A stretch of 64,000 nucleotides of DNA, taken from positions 23,434 to 87,433 of the forward strand of contig JAPOHD010000062.1 of assembly GCA_026671195.1 (NCBI GenBank), in the 5' to 3' direction. The stretch is from Draconibacterium aestuarii (GTDB lineage: Bacteria; Bacteroidota; Bacteroidia; Bacteroidales; Prolixibacteraceae). Below the pieces are notes generated by a model. It saw only the letters and a list, made by a program, of their open reading frames with translations, was not told the DNA's origin and did not search any database. Positions 45,457 through 54,617 of this stretch are shown here, one piece after another. The position numbers were made by a program, and so were the translations under genes. The first letter of the stretch is position 1. The number at the start of each line of letters is the position of its first letter.

Positions 45457-46686
45457 ATGCCGACAGTATCAGACAGGGGAAGGATAATGCCTGATTCTCC
45501 AATCAGGAAATTAGCTCCATTAGCGCAAAAAGCTAAGGAGAAAGGAATTAAAGTATTCCATTTAAATATCGGACAGCCCGATTTACCAACCCCACCGGAA
45601 GCCATCGCAGCCATTAAAGCATTCGATCAAAAGATACTGGAATATACCCCTAGTGAAGGAATTTTGTCTTTTAGACAAAAATTGGCCAAGTATTATCACA
45701 AGTTCGATATCGATGTTGAGACTGAAGATATTATTGTAACATCGGGTGGTAGCGAAGCAGTAACTTTTGCGTTTATGAGTTGTCTTGATCCGGGCGATGA
45801 AATTATTGTTCCTGAGCCTGCATATGCAAACTACGAGGCTTTTGCAATTGTGGCCGGTGCAAAAATTAAATCGCTTGCTGCTGATATTGAGGAAGGATTT
45901 TCATTACCTCCGATTGAGGAGTTTGAGAAGCTGATTACTCCAAAAACCAAGGGGATTATGATTTGTAATCCGAATAATCCTACAGGTTATTTATACACAC
46001 AGCAGGAAATGAACGCCATTCGCGACCTGGTGAAAAAATATGACTTGTATTTGTTTTCGGATGAGGTTTACCGCGAATTTTGCTACACAGGTGCGCCATA
46101 TATTTCGGCGTTTCATTTAGAAGGAATTGAGCAAAATGTGGTTTTAATTGATTCGGTTTCGAAGCGATACAGCGAGTGTGGTTTGCGAATTGGCGCGCTG
46201 ATAACCAAAAACGAGGCGGTTAAAAGGAATGTAATGAAGTTCTGTCAGGCGCGTTTAAGCCCACCACTTATTGGGCAAATTGCAGCCGAAGCTTCGTTGG
46301 ATGCCGACCCTGAATACATGTTGAATAATTACAACGAATATGTTCAGCGTCGTAAATTTCTTATTGACGGACTAAACCGCATCGATGGTGTTTATTCGCC
46401 TATTCCAATGGGTGCTTTTTATACTGTAGCAAGGCTTCCTGTTGACAATTCCGATAAATTTTGTGCGTGGTTACTTTCCGATTTTCAATACGAAAACCAA
46501 ACTATATTTTTAGCTCCGGCAACAGGTTTTTATACTGTTCCTGATCGCGGTCAGGATGAGGTTCGTATTGCCTATGTATTGAAAAAAGAAGATCTGGCAA
46601 TTTGTTTGAAAATCTTGCAGGAAGCTTTAAAAGTTTACCCGGGGAGTAAGGTGCGTCAAATTTATATAGGAAATGAAACTGCTTAA
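45457..46686 (+). CDS. PLP-dependent aminotransferase, class I/II
   Basis: A fold-type I aminotransferase of about 409 residues (aspartate aminotransferase-like). FHLNIGQPDLPTPPEA near 35-50 is the substrate-side opening, YTPSEGILSFRQKLA, CNPNNPTGYLY binds PLP, DEVYREFCYTG holds the ring-stacking Asp and Tyr, and DSVSKRYSECGLRIG contains the Schiff-base lysine in SVSKR. Substrate specificity cannot be read; aspartate, aromatic or branched-chain donors are all possible. The ATG at 45457 is used because the promoter covers the longer frame that begins at 45415. Confidence 0.9.
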   Translation: MPTVSDRGRIMPDSPIRKLAPLAQKAKEKGIKVFHLNIGQPDLPTPPEAIAAIKAFDQKILEYTPSEGILSFRQKLAKYYHKFDIDVETEDIIVTSGGSEAVTFAFMSCLDPGDEIIVPEPAYANYEAFAIVAGAKIKSLAADIEEGFSLPPIEEFEKLITPKTKGIMICNPNNPTGYLYTQQEMNAIRDLVKKYDLYLFSDEVYREFCYTGAPYISAFHLEGIEQNVVLIDSVSKRYSECGLRIGALITKNEAVKRNVMKFCQARLSPPLIGQIAAEASLDADPEYMLNNYNEYVQRRKFLIDGLNRIDGVYSPIPMGAFYTVARLPVDNSDKFCAWLLSDFQYENQTIFLAPATGFYTVPDRGQDEVRIAYVLKKEDLAICLKILQEALKVYPGSKVRQIYIGNETA

Positions 46687-46717
46687 AACTATCTATTAAG
46701 CGAAAATCACTCCGTAT

Positions 46718-46800
46718 CTTTTATAACTCGATTAGTTTTTTTTAGTAGGTGTTTGTTTGCCTTAGCTTACACTCGCATTTTTTTGTTGAAGTTATAAAAG
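46718..46800. repeat. 11-bp inverted repeat flanking 61 bases
   Basis: CTTTTATAACT (46718-46728) and AGTTATAAAAG (46790-46800) are exact inverse complements in the gap between the aminotransferase and MFS genes. The segment between them has no open frame. No T-run directly follows the right arm. Confidence 0.55.
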
Positions 46801-46907
46801 TGCCAGTGTCGTTTATTATATTCCTATTCGAATAAAAAGATTTTTTACTTACTTGGTGGTTTGAAAAAATGGACTTCTAACTTCAGTTTTCCATATAAAA
46901 CTAGACC

Positions 46908-48104
46908 ATGAGTGAATCTAAACTTTCTGAAGGACAACTAAAAGTCGGAGCTACCGGTTTTTTGAGTCTTTTTGCCATTGTTGGTATATCGTTTTACGGA
47001 CTTCCTTTCTTTTTCGATTTTTGGGTGGATGACTTTGGGTGGTCGCGAACTACTATAACTTCGGGTAATGCAGTAGGGAAACTTGTTATTGCACTTTTTG
47101 CATTTGTTTCGGGGTGGGTAATCGATCGTTTTGGACCACGTCGTGTTATGTTGTTCGGAATTGTGTTGGGAGGAGTAGCTTTGGTAGGTTTGGGAAATAT
47201 GACTTGGCTCTGGCAGTTTTATTTCTTTTATTTTGTCAGTTCAATGGCTTACATGACAGCCGGGCCACTACCCAATCAGGTGCTAATCTCAAGGTGGTTC
47301 GTTACAAGTCGTGGAAAAGCAATGGGATTTGCCTATATTGGAATTGGGGTGGGAGGCATGTTCGTTCCTCAAATTGCCCGTTTGCTAAATGTAAATTTTG
47401 GCTGGCATACTTCCTTAATGCTTTTGGGACTGTTAATGGTTGTGGTTGCTTTCCCTATGATATGGTTTGTGAAAGATAATCCTGAAATAGTTAATGTGAC
47501 GAGTCGAAGCGATGAGCCTAAAATCCCGTTTATGGAGGTGTTAAAAAGAAGGAATGTTTATTTACTTCTGATTGGAAGTATGTGTTCTATTGGCGCAGTG
47601 GCAGGAACCAGTCAGCACCTTAAACTATTTTTGAGTACAGATTTGGGCTTCTCTCAGGAAATTGCTGCCAATATGTTTTCCATGATTCTGGGATCGAGTA
47701 TTATTGGTAGAATTTTAATGGGATGGCTCTCAGATAAATTCCCCAAAAAGTATGTAATGATATTGATTTATTCACTGGTTGCCGGATCGATTCCATTGCT
47801 TTATTTTGCTTCTGGATCACCGGCTTTATTATATGTTTTTGGATTTGTTTTTGGAGTTGGCCTCGGTGGCGATTATATGATCATTCCGCTTATGGCCGCC
47901 GAACTTTTTGGTGTGAAAATACTGGGCCGGATTATGGGAGTTATTATTACTGCCGATGTTCTGGGTGAAGCCTTTGCCCCGGTTTTGGTGGGGTATATTC
48001 GCGATCAGTCCGGGAGTTATACCAACGGATTTACTGCACTGATTATTTTGGCAGTAATTGGTACAATTTCAATTAGTTTATTGCCTAAAAGGCCTGTTTC
48101 GTAA
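46908..48104 (+). CDS. Major facilitator superfamily transporter, OFA/monocarboxylate type
   Basis: A 398-residue carrier with twelve predicted helices in two halves. The conserved loop between helices 2 and 3, GWVIDRFGPRRVMLFG, is the MFS signature, repeated in weaker form as GWLSDKFPKKYVM in the second half. GFAYIGIGVGGMFVPQ and the overall pattern resemble oxalate:formate antiporter and monocarboxylate carriers. Substrate unknown, likely a small organic acid. Convergent with dapL across a hairpin element. Confidence 0.88.
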   Translation: MSESKLSEGQLKVGATGFLSLFAIVGISFYGLPFFFDFWVDDFGWSRTTITSGNAVGKLVIALFAFVSGWVIDRFGPRRVMLFGIVLGGVALVGLGNMTWLWQFYFFYFVSSMAYMTAGPLPNQVLISRWFVTSRGKAMGFAYIGIGVGGMFVPQIARLLNVNFGWHTSLMLLGLLMVVVAFPMIWFVKDNPEIVNVTSRSDEPKIPFMEVLKRRNVYLLLIGSMCSIGAVAGTSQHLKLFLSTDLGFSQEIAANMFSMILGSSIIGRILMGWLSDKFPKKYVMILIYSLVAGSIPLLYFASGSPALLYVFGFVFGVGLGGDYMIIPLMAAELFGVKILGRIMGVIITADVLGEAFAPVLVGYIRDQSGSYTNGFTALIILAVIGTISISLLPKRPVS

Positions 48105-48116
48105 GTAAATATAGGT

Positions 48117-48189
48117 TGTCATTTCGACAAAGAATGGAGAGAAATCTGTTTCCCGAAGAGATTTCTCAATCCTTTCTCCATCGAAATGA
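48117..48189. repeat. TGTCATTTCG inverted-repeat element between the MFS gene and dapL
   Basis: TCATTTCGA (48119-48127) pairs with TCGAAATGA (48181-48189); inside, TGGAGA with TCTCCA and GAGAAATCT with AGATTTCTC also pair, making a long interrupted hairpin. It lies between convergent genes and probably ends transcription from both. It shares its ends with the element after trxA. Confidence 0.78.
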
Positions 48190-48200
48190 TATTCTGTATC

Positions 48201-49430
48201 TTAAGCCAGATTCTTAACTCTTTCCATTGCTTCCAGTACATTCTCCCTGTCAGCAAAGGCTGAGAAACGGAAGTACCCTTCACCGGCAGGTCCAAAACCT
48301 GAACCGGGTGTTCCCACCACATTTGCTTCGTTTAATACTTTGTCAAAAAAGTCCCACGAAGTCATATCATTTTTTGTTTTCACCCAAACATAAGGAGCAT
48401 TTATCCCGCCATAAACCTCATAGCCGATTTCAGCTAAGCTGGCACGCATAATTTTTGCGTTTTCAAGATAGTAGGCAATAATTTCAGCAACTTCCTTTTT
48501 GCCTTCTTCGGAATAAATGGCAGCTGCAGCTTTTTGAACCGGGTACGAAACGCCATTAAACTTAGTCGACTGGCGGCGGTTCCACAGAGCTTTTACCGAG
48601 TGAGTTTTACCTGTGGTATCGTATGCAACCAGTTCTTCCGGAATAACAGTAATTGCACAACGGGTTCCGGTAAAACCTGCTGTTTTCGAAAAACTGCGGA
48701 ATTCGATGGCAACTTTTTTCGCTCCCTCGATTTCATAAATCGAACGGGGAATTCCATCTTCAGTAATAAATGCTTCGTAGGCTGCATCGTATAAAATAAT
48801 GGCATTGTTTGCAATGGCATAATCCACCCATTTCTTTAATTCTTTTTTCGAGGCTACTGTTCCGGTTGGATTATTTGGATAGCACAAGAAAATCAAATCT
48901 GGAACTTCAGTTGGCAACTCCGGAATAAAACCATTCTCTTTAGTACACGGCATATAAATAATTCCGTCGTAATATCCGTTTGCCTGGCATGTTCCGGTTT
49001 TCCCACTCATTACAGTTGTGTCGGCATAAACCGGGTAAACCGGATCGCAAATGGCTATTTTGTTGTCGTTTCCAAAAATTTCCTGGATGTTACCGGTGTC
49101 GCATTTCGAACCGTCGGATACAAAAATCTCGTTAGCCGAAATATCAATTCCATTATCCTGATATGAGTTTTTAGCGATGGCTTCACGCAAAAATGCATAA
49201 CCTTGTTCCGGGCCGTACCCTTTAAATGTTTCGCCTTTTGCCATTTCGTCTACACCTTCGTGAAATGCCTTTACAACACTTGGAACCAAAGGTTGTGTGA
49301 CGTCGCCAATACCCATTTTAATCACTTTTTTATCGGGATTCGCTTCGATAAATTCGTTTACTCTTCTTCCAATCTCCGGGAAAAGGTACCCTGCCTGAAG
49401 TTTCAGGTAATTTTCATTAATTAATGCCAT
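48201..49430 (-). CDS. dapL: LL-diaminopimelate aminotransferase
   Basis: PLP enzyme making LL-diaminopimelate directly from tetrahydrodipicolinate and glutamate, the one-step route to lysine and peptidoglycan diaminopimelate found in plants, chlamydiae and Bacteroidota. The 409 residues open with [17 protein letters not shown], then [29 protein letters not shown] and [13 protein letters not shown], all hallmarks that separate DapL from ordinary aminotransferases; CYPNNPTG and [15 protein letters not shown] (Schiff-base Lys) follow. It is divergent from the dapF-like gene. Confidence 0.97.
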   Translation of the reverse strand: MALINENYLKLQAGYLFPEIGRRVNEFIEANPDKKVIKMGIGDVTQPLVPSVVKAFHEGVDEMAKGETFKGYGPEQGYAFLREAIAKNSYQDNGIDISANEIFVSDGSKCDTGNIQEIFGNDNKIAICDPVYPVYADTTVMSGKTGTCQANGYYDGIIYMPCTKENGFIPELPTEVPDLIFLCYPNNPTGTVASKKELKKWVDYAIANNAIILYDAAYEAFITEDGIPRSIYEIEGAKKVAIEFRSFSKTAGFTGTRCAITVIPEELVAYDTTGKTHSVKALWNRRQSTKFNGVSYPVQKAAAAIYSEEGKKEVAEIIAYYLENAKIMRASLAEIGYEVYGGINAPYVWVKTKNDMTSWDFFDKVLNEANVVGTPGSGFGPAGEGYFRFSAFADRENVLEAMERVKNLA

Positions 49431-49572
49431 ATCTGTCTATTTCTTATGAATTTCAATTTTGCCGCGTAAAGATAAAAAATAATACTTGCCTATTTTTTTG
49501 ATCAACAGAAGCTTAAAGCTTATTTAGATTTATTTAATGCAGATTTGGAATTCTACTTTCACTTATCTGTGT

Positions 49573-49580
49573 TATTTTTG
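49573..49580 (+). promoter_or_regulatory. -7 promoter element for the dapF-like gene
   Basis: TATTTTTG matches TAnnTTTG, 20 bases before the ATG at 49600, which excludes the longer open frame starting at 49537. No -33 site at the right distance is seen. Confidence 0.5.
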
Positions 49581-49599
49581 GGAAATTAAATATTCAGTT

Positions 49600-50457
49600 A
49601 TGCAAAACTTTTTTGTAAAAACTCACGGTTTAGGCAATGATTATATTGTTCTGAATCAGGATGATATGTCTTTTGAATTAACAAGGAAAGCAATAGTCCG
49701 TATTTGTGATGTGCATTTTGGAATTGGTTCTGATGGAATTCTGTTAAAAGTACCAAGCGACAAGTCAGAATTTGGTTTGAGGATTCTTAATCCCGATGGT
49801 TCGGAGGCGGAAAAAAGTGGAAACGGGTTACGTATTTTTGCCAAATATTTATACGATTACGGTTTTGCAACTAAAAAAATATTCAGCATTGAAACTCCAG
49901 GCGGTTTGGTTAAAGCCGAAATCATTGAAGAAAAAAATGGAAAAGCTTTTCGGATAAAAGTGGATATGGGAAAAGCTATTTTCGAATCGAAAAGAATTCC
50001 GGTGAAATGCGAAAATGAAGAGTGCATTGGTGAAACCTTAAAATTAGTAGATCGGGAATACGAAATCAACTGTGTTTCGGTGGGTAATCCGCATTGTATT
50101 ATTTTAAAAGACGAGTTAAACGAAGACGAAATAAAAACCTATGGTTCTGAAATTGAAAACCACGAAATGTTCCCGAATAGGATTAATGTGCAATTTGCCA
50201 AAGTTGTTTCGCCAAACGAAGTGGAGGTTTTAATCTGGGAACGTGGTGCGGGTTGGACGCTGGCTTCGGGAAGTTCGTCGTGTGCAGTGGCTTGCACGGT
50301 TGTAAAACGAGGTTTAACCGAACGTAAATTAACGATAAAAATGCCGGGAGGAGATTTGAAAATTGAGATTGATGAAGATTGGGAAATTCGCATGACCGGT
50401 GACGTTCGGGAAATTTGCTCGGGGACACTTGGTGCAGAATTAATTCAGGATTTATGA
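49600..50457 (+). CDS. Diaminopimelate epimerase-like protein with both catalytic Cys replaced by Ser
   Basis: A 285-residue protein of the DapF fold. DapF converts LL- to meso-diaminopimelate using two cysteines, one on each side. The substrate-binding frame is kept (THGLGNDY, PDGSEAEKSGNGLR, GNPHC, RINVQFA, WERGAG), but the expected CGNG is SGNG (Ser73) and the expected ACGS is ASGS (Ser223). The codons AGT (49816) and TCG (50266) are unambiguous. Either a Ser/Ser version still epimerises something, or it does another reaction. It is divergent from dapL and overlaps the next gene by 4 bases. No second dapF is visible in the window, so the gene name is withheld. Confidence 0.85.
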   Translation: MQNFFVKTHGLGNDYIVLNQDDMSFELTRKAIVRICDVHFGIGSDGILLKVPSDKSEFGLRILNPDGSEAEKSGNGLRIFAKYLYDYGFATKKIFSIETPGGLVKAEIIEEKNGKAFRIKVDMGKAIFESKRIPVKCENEECIGETLKLVDREYEINCVSVGNPHCIILKDELNEDEIKTYGSEIENHEMFPNRINVQFAKVVSPNEVEVLIWERGAGWTLASGSSSCAVACTVVKRGLTERKLTIKMPGGDLKIEIDEDWEIRMTGDVREICSGTLGAELIQDL

Positions 50458-51224
50458 AACAATTCGTTAGCCTGCTGTTTTTATGTGTTTCGTTGGTTTC
50501 GAATGCACAATTTACCTGGCCCGATGATAAAAAAGCTGCTGTTGTTTTTACATACGACGACGGTTTGGATGGGCACCTTGATATTGCAGTACCTCAATTG
50601 GATGAATTTGGTTTTAAAGGAACTTTTTATTGCACAGGCAATTCGCAAAGTTTAAATAATCGAATCGAGGATTGGCGTGCCATTGCAAAGAACGGACATG
50701 AGTTGGGTAACCACACGCTTTTCCATCCTTGTGTTGGTGAAAACAGGGATTGGGTAAAGGCGGAATATGATCTGACAAACTACACGCTCGACCAAATAGT
50801 GGCTGAGATTCAAACAGCAAACACACTTTTAAAAGCCATTGATGGGAAAACGGAAAGAAGTTTTGCATACACGTGTGGAGATTATAAAGCCGGGAATGAT
50901 GATTTCACAGGAAATATTGAGGAGATATTTGGAGCAGCTCGTTTAGATGGTCCAATTCCGGGAACAATGGATGATTTTAACGTTGTAAAGGTTAGCTCGT
51001 GGGATGTAGATGAGCCAACCATAGAGGAGTTAATTGCTTACGTTGACGAAGCTCGAGCGAAGGGAACCATTGCTGTATTTATGTTTCACAGCGTTGGGGG
51101 AGGTTATTTAAATGTTGGGGAAGAACAGCATCGTGCCCTGCTGGAATATGTAAACGAAAATAGTGATGATCTGTACAACGATACTTTTTATAATGTGATG
51201 CAGTATGTCAGGAATAACAGGTAG
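50454..51224 (+). CDS. Secreted polysaccharide deacetylase
   Basis: A 256-residue NodB-domain deacetylase with a cleavable signal peptide (1-19, ending SNAQ), so it acts in the periplasm or outside. FTYDDG (about 30-35) has the catalytic Asp and metal Asp, HELGNHTLFHP (about 82-92) the two metal histidines, and FMFHSVGGG the later catalytic histidine motif. Its ATG overlaps the stop of the dapF-like gene (ATGA), so the two are translationally coupled; substrates may be chitin-like or peptidoglycan glycans. An upstream in-frame start at 50415 lies inside the previous gene and lacks the signal peptide order. Confidence 0.9.
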   Translation: MKQFVSLLFLCVSLVSNAQFTWPDDKKAAVVFTYDDGLDGHLDIAVPQLDEFGFKGTFYCTGNSQSLNNRIEDWRAIAKNGHELGNHTLFHPCVGENRDWVKAEYDLTNYTLDQIVAEIQTANTLLKAIDGKTERSFAYTCGDYKAGNDDFTGNIEEIFGAARLDGPIPGTMDDFNVVKVSSWDVDEPTIEELIAYVDEARAKGTIAVFMFHSVGGGYLNVGEEQHRALLEYVNENSDDLYNDTFYNVMQYVRNNR

Positions 51225-51229
51225 TCTCA

Positions 51230-53413
51230 TCAAATTTCCAGATTGGTAAATTCCTCTGTTACTTTGTAATCATATTCAGGATATTCATACATGGCCATTC
51301 GTGGTTCTGTTTGTCCGATGGAGTAACCATAAACATCGGTGTATTCTTTTGGATTTTCACCCATTTCAAGTAGTTGCTCCAGATAATCATCAATTGATTT
51401 AGGTTCAATAATTACCACTTTCCCCATCTTTTTAATAATGGGACTATGAATGCGTGTCGGATCATGGTCGAATTCCAAAATTCGCCTGCCGTAACGCGTA
51501 ATGCCAATGGTGCGAAAGGTCATACTTTTCCCAACACCGGGAAGGTTAAGCACACTGCGATCGGTTGAAAGAAATGGCAATTCTGTCTTTTTGCGAAGTT
51601 TGTTTACGTTTTTTACCAAATTCTGAGGGTCGTGCAACAGGTTTTGTGCAAAATCCATTTGGTCTTCCGGAATAGTTCCAAATATTTTTTCTTCCATTTG
51701 TTCCTGAACTGAACGTGCATTGGGAGCAAAACTATTTGCATTTTCCTTGTATCCTTTAACTGTAAATGTATAATACGAAAGTACACCAAGTTTATTCAAC
51801 ACTTTTCGAAGTTTGGAACTGTGCCCACGTCGCGATGCTGCTGCTGTAAATACCAGCTGGTTGGTAACAGCCCAGCCCGATTTTAGTAGAAGTTTAATGG
51901 CTCGTTTCGATTCGGAAGTTACTTCCATGGGAGATTCAAAATGCGTTTGAATAACAAACTGTTTAATGCCGATTTGAAGCGCCTTGTTCTTAAAGTTGGA
52001 AAGAATATTACAGAGTTCAGGAGTAATGCGTTGTGGCAAGTAAATTGGCAGTCGTGTTCCAATTCGTATCCGAACAATTTCGGCAAATTTGTGATTGTCG
52101 TGGCGCAACTTATTTTCCTCTTTTTTGGCTTGTGCCATTTTGTAAATCTCATTCAAAATTCTTTCAAGGCTTTTATTCGAACTCATTAACGCATCTCCTC
52201 CGGTAAGCAGAATGTCGCGCAGCTGGGCATCGTCTTTAAAGTATTGGAGCAACATGGGCAGCCTCGAATTCCACGATTCGGTTGGACGCAACTTGTCAAG
52301 GTTAAAATTGTAACGTCCTGACTGGAAATCGTACATACGTTGACAACTTGCACAAAGTCCGCCACAAGCCCGGCCAACTGTATCCGGAATAAAAATTGCC
52401 ACATCGGGGTAGCGCCGGTGAATATTGTGTGAAGGCAAAATCCAGCCCGCAGCATTGGGTTTGCCCGGTTTTACTTTATCTTCTTTCTCCCAGGCAATAA
52501 TTTGTCCAAACTCTTCAATCAGTTGTTTGCTGTAAATTACATAGCAACGAATGGCCAAATCTGCACCCAGCACATAATCAGGAGTGTAGGCGTTTAACAA
52601 TGATAAATAGTAGGGATTTACAAAAAAAGGAATGCCCTTTTTTCGTGCTTTTTTGAGGGTTTTCATGGTCTCTTCGGTCAGCGTGTAGTCCAGCATTTCG
52701 TTTAGTATTTCGGGCGATCGAATGGCAAATTGCAAATGGAAACTGCTTTCCTGCCACCATTTGTTCATCAATTTCTGTTTTCTTTCGAAACTTAAACCGG
52801 GTTCAAAACAATATTTTTTCATCGACATTTCGCCGCTGTCGATTTTTTCGATCAGAATTCGGATAATTCTTTTCTGATTAATTTTTCGCAGTTCTTCCAC
52901 TTTGGAATCCAGTCCTGATGGATATTTTTTCATCCACTTTTTAACCTTTTTTTTGTTTGGAGGTGTAAGTGCACGGGTGCCGTTTAACTGCCTGAAAAGT
53001 TGAAGCATGTCATTAAAGAAAGCCGATTTTGCCCCGCCAGTTCCTTTGTGTGCGGCTAGCCATAGCACTTTAAACGGATTGGTTTTTGCCAGTACACCTC
53101 CAATGTTCTGATCGGGAAATTCTTGCCCGGCATGGTCAATGTAATCCAGAATTCGAATGGCTGCTAAATCTTGCCAATTCAATTCTCTGGCAAGATTGGT
53201 TTTATTCTCTTGTGCGTAATAGTATTTTTCTGCCGACGGATTTCTTTTTAGAATAGGTAAAATCCAGTTTTTTATGGCAAGTTGTACATCATTAACATTC
53301 TTAGAATTTCGTATTATTTTTTCAAGAACAGGATTTTCGGAAAGGAGAGTTTGCAGTATTTTACGTGAACGGACAGAGATAGCGACTTTGTCCCAAAAAG
53401 CAATTGAATCCAT
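51230..53413 (-). CDS. KamA-family radical SAM aminomutase, probably glutamate 2,3-aminomutase type
   Basis: A 727-residue PLP and radical SAM enzyme moving an amino group from C2 to C3. The cluster motif is CGGLCASC (Cys350, 354, 357), the SAM-binding LLTGGDALM is at about 402-410, IRIGTRLPIYLPQRIT near 449-464, and the PLP lysine is Lys629 in PGVGK. The two aspartates that hold the lysine side chain in lysine 2,3-aminomutase (Asp302 and Asp339 in the ablA product here) are replaced by Lys553 and Asn623, the exchange known from glutamate 2,3-aminomutase. The first 320 residues have no counterpart in LAM. The C-terminal zinc cysteines of LAM are absent. Beta-glutamate would be the product. 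Confidence 0.8.
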   Translation of the reverse strand: MDSIAFWDKVAISVRSRKILQTLLSENPVLEKIIRNSKNVNDVQLAIKNWILPILKRNPSAEKYYYAQENKTNLARELNWQDLAAIRILDYIDHAGQEFPDQNIGGVLAKTNPFKVLWLAAHKGTGGAKSAFFNDMLQLFRQLNGTRALTPPNKKKVKKWMKKYPSGLDSKVEELRKINQKRIIRILIEKIDSGEMSMKKYCFEPGLSFERKQKLMNKWWQESSFHLQFAIRSPEILNEMLDYTLTEETMKTLKKARKKGIPFFVNPYYLSLLNAYTPDYVLGADLAIRCYVIYSKQLIEEFGQIIAWEKEDKVKPGKPNAAGWILPSHNIHRRYPDVAIFIPDTVGRACGGLCASCQRMYDFQSGRYNFNLDKLRPTESWNSRLPMLLQYFKDDAQLRDILLTGGDALMSSNKSLERILNEIYKMAQAKKEENKLRHDNHKFAEIVRIRIGTRLPIYLPQRITPELCNILSNFKNKALQIGIKQFVIQTHFESPMEVTSESKRAIKLLLKSGWAVTNQLVFTAAASRRGHSSKLRKVLNKLGVLSYYTFTVKGYKENANSFAPNARSVQEQMEEKIFGTIPEDQMDFAQNLLHDPQNLVKNVNKLRKKTELPFLSTDRSVLNLPGVGKSMTFRTIGITRYGRRILEFDHDPTRIHSPIIKKMGKVVIIEPKSIDDYLEQLLEMGENPKEYTDVYGYSIGQTEPRMAMYEYPEYDYKVTEEFTNLEI

Positions 53414-53591
53414 GGCGTAATATTAAAAATATCTTGTGGTATCTTTTAATATACGGATAATTGTCGTCAATTCAAAGTTAATATGCACAATATTAGTTGG
53501 TTAAGCAGGGTTGTCTGTGCTGGTTTTAATAGGTATCTTATTTCGTTACGCTTTAATTTTCAATGCAGGAAACAAATTCGCACAATTCGAT

Positions 53592-53599
53592 TATCTTTG
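53592..53599 (+). promoter_or_regulatory. -7 promoter element for era
   Basis: TATCTTTG matches TAnnTTTG. A leader of about 60 bases precedes the ATG at 53665; it contains TTAGGAGAAAGGA about 25 bases before the ATG, too far for a ribosome site. Confidence 0.5.
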
Positions 53600-53664
53600 C
53601 GCTGATTTTTAATGAATTAATGTAGAAATTCTCTTAGGAGAAAGGATCACCTAAAATTTAAAAT

Positions 53665-54549
53665 ATGGCACATAAAGCAGGATTTGTGAACATTGTTGGC
53701 AATCCGAATGTTGGAAAATCAACAATAATGAATTCGTTGGTTGGCGAGAAATTGTCGATCATTACCCAGAAAATGCAAACCACCCGCCACCGGATTAAAG
53801 GCATTGTAAGTGGCGAGGATTTCCAGATAGTTTATTCCGATACACCAGGAATTTTAAAACCCAGTTACAAATTACAAGAGTCGATGATGCGTTTTGTTGA
53901 TACCGCATTAATTGATGCTGATGTTATTTTGTTTGTAACCGATGTTAAAGAAAAGGTGGATAAAAATCCGGATTATATTGAAAAAGTCCGGAAGTCGAAC
54001 ATGCCGGTAATTGTGTTAATCAATAAAATTGATTTGTCGAATCAGGAAGAAGTGCTAAAATTGTTTGACTACTGGGGGAATGTATTTCCCGGAGCAGATA
54101 TTTTTCCGATTTCAGCCCTGGAAAAATTTAATATCGAACCCATTTTCGACAGAATTCTGGAACTACTTCCCGAAGGCCCGGCGTTTTTCCCAAAAGATGA
54201 ATTGACCGACCGTAATGAAAGGTTTTTTATGCAGGAAATCGTTCGTGAGAAAATACTGCTGCATTATCAAAAAGAGATTCCTTATTCGGTTGAAGTTGAA
54301 GTAGAGGAGTTTAAAGAGGAAGAAAAAATAATAAACATTCGAACTGTCATTCATGTGGAGCGCGATAGCCAAAAAGGAATTATTATCGGGCACCAGGGAA
54401 AAATGATTAAAAGAGTGGGTACCGAAGCCCGAAAAGATGCCGAGGAGTTTTTCGAGAAAAAAATATTCCTTGAATTGTATGTTAAAGTAGCCAAAGACTG
54501 GCGCGAAAAAGATGGGGCATTAAAACAATTTGGATACGATAAGTTCTAG
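53665..54549 (+). CDS. era: GTPase Era
   Basis: GTPase that binds 16S rRNA and acts in small-subunit assembly. G1 GNPNVGKST (11-19), G3 DTPGI (about 52-56), G4 NKID (about 119-122) and G5 SAL are present, followed by the KH domain with IIIGHQGKMIKRVGTEARKD. Length 294 is typical. It precedes der by 68 bases; the two may form an operon. Confidence 0.97.
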   Translation: MAHKAGFVNIVGNPNVGKSTIMNSLVGEKLSIITQKMQTTRHRIKGIVSGEDFQIVYSDTPGILKPSYKLQESMMRFVDTALIDADVILFVTDVKEKVDKNPDYIEKVRKSNMPVIVLINKIDLSNQEEVLKLFDYWGNVFPGADIFPISALEKFNIEPIFDRILELLPEGPAFFPKDELTDRNERFFMQEIVREKILLHYQKEIPYSVEVEVEEFKEEEKIINIRTVIHVERDSQKGIIIGHQGKMIKRVGTEARKDAEEFFEKKIFLELYVKVAKDWREKDGALKQFGYDKF

Positions 54550-54617
54550 TATCCTTTTTCAGGAAACGTTTTCAGTAGAGACAGGTTGGGCCCTGTCAGT
54601 TTTTAAAACAGAAAGAA

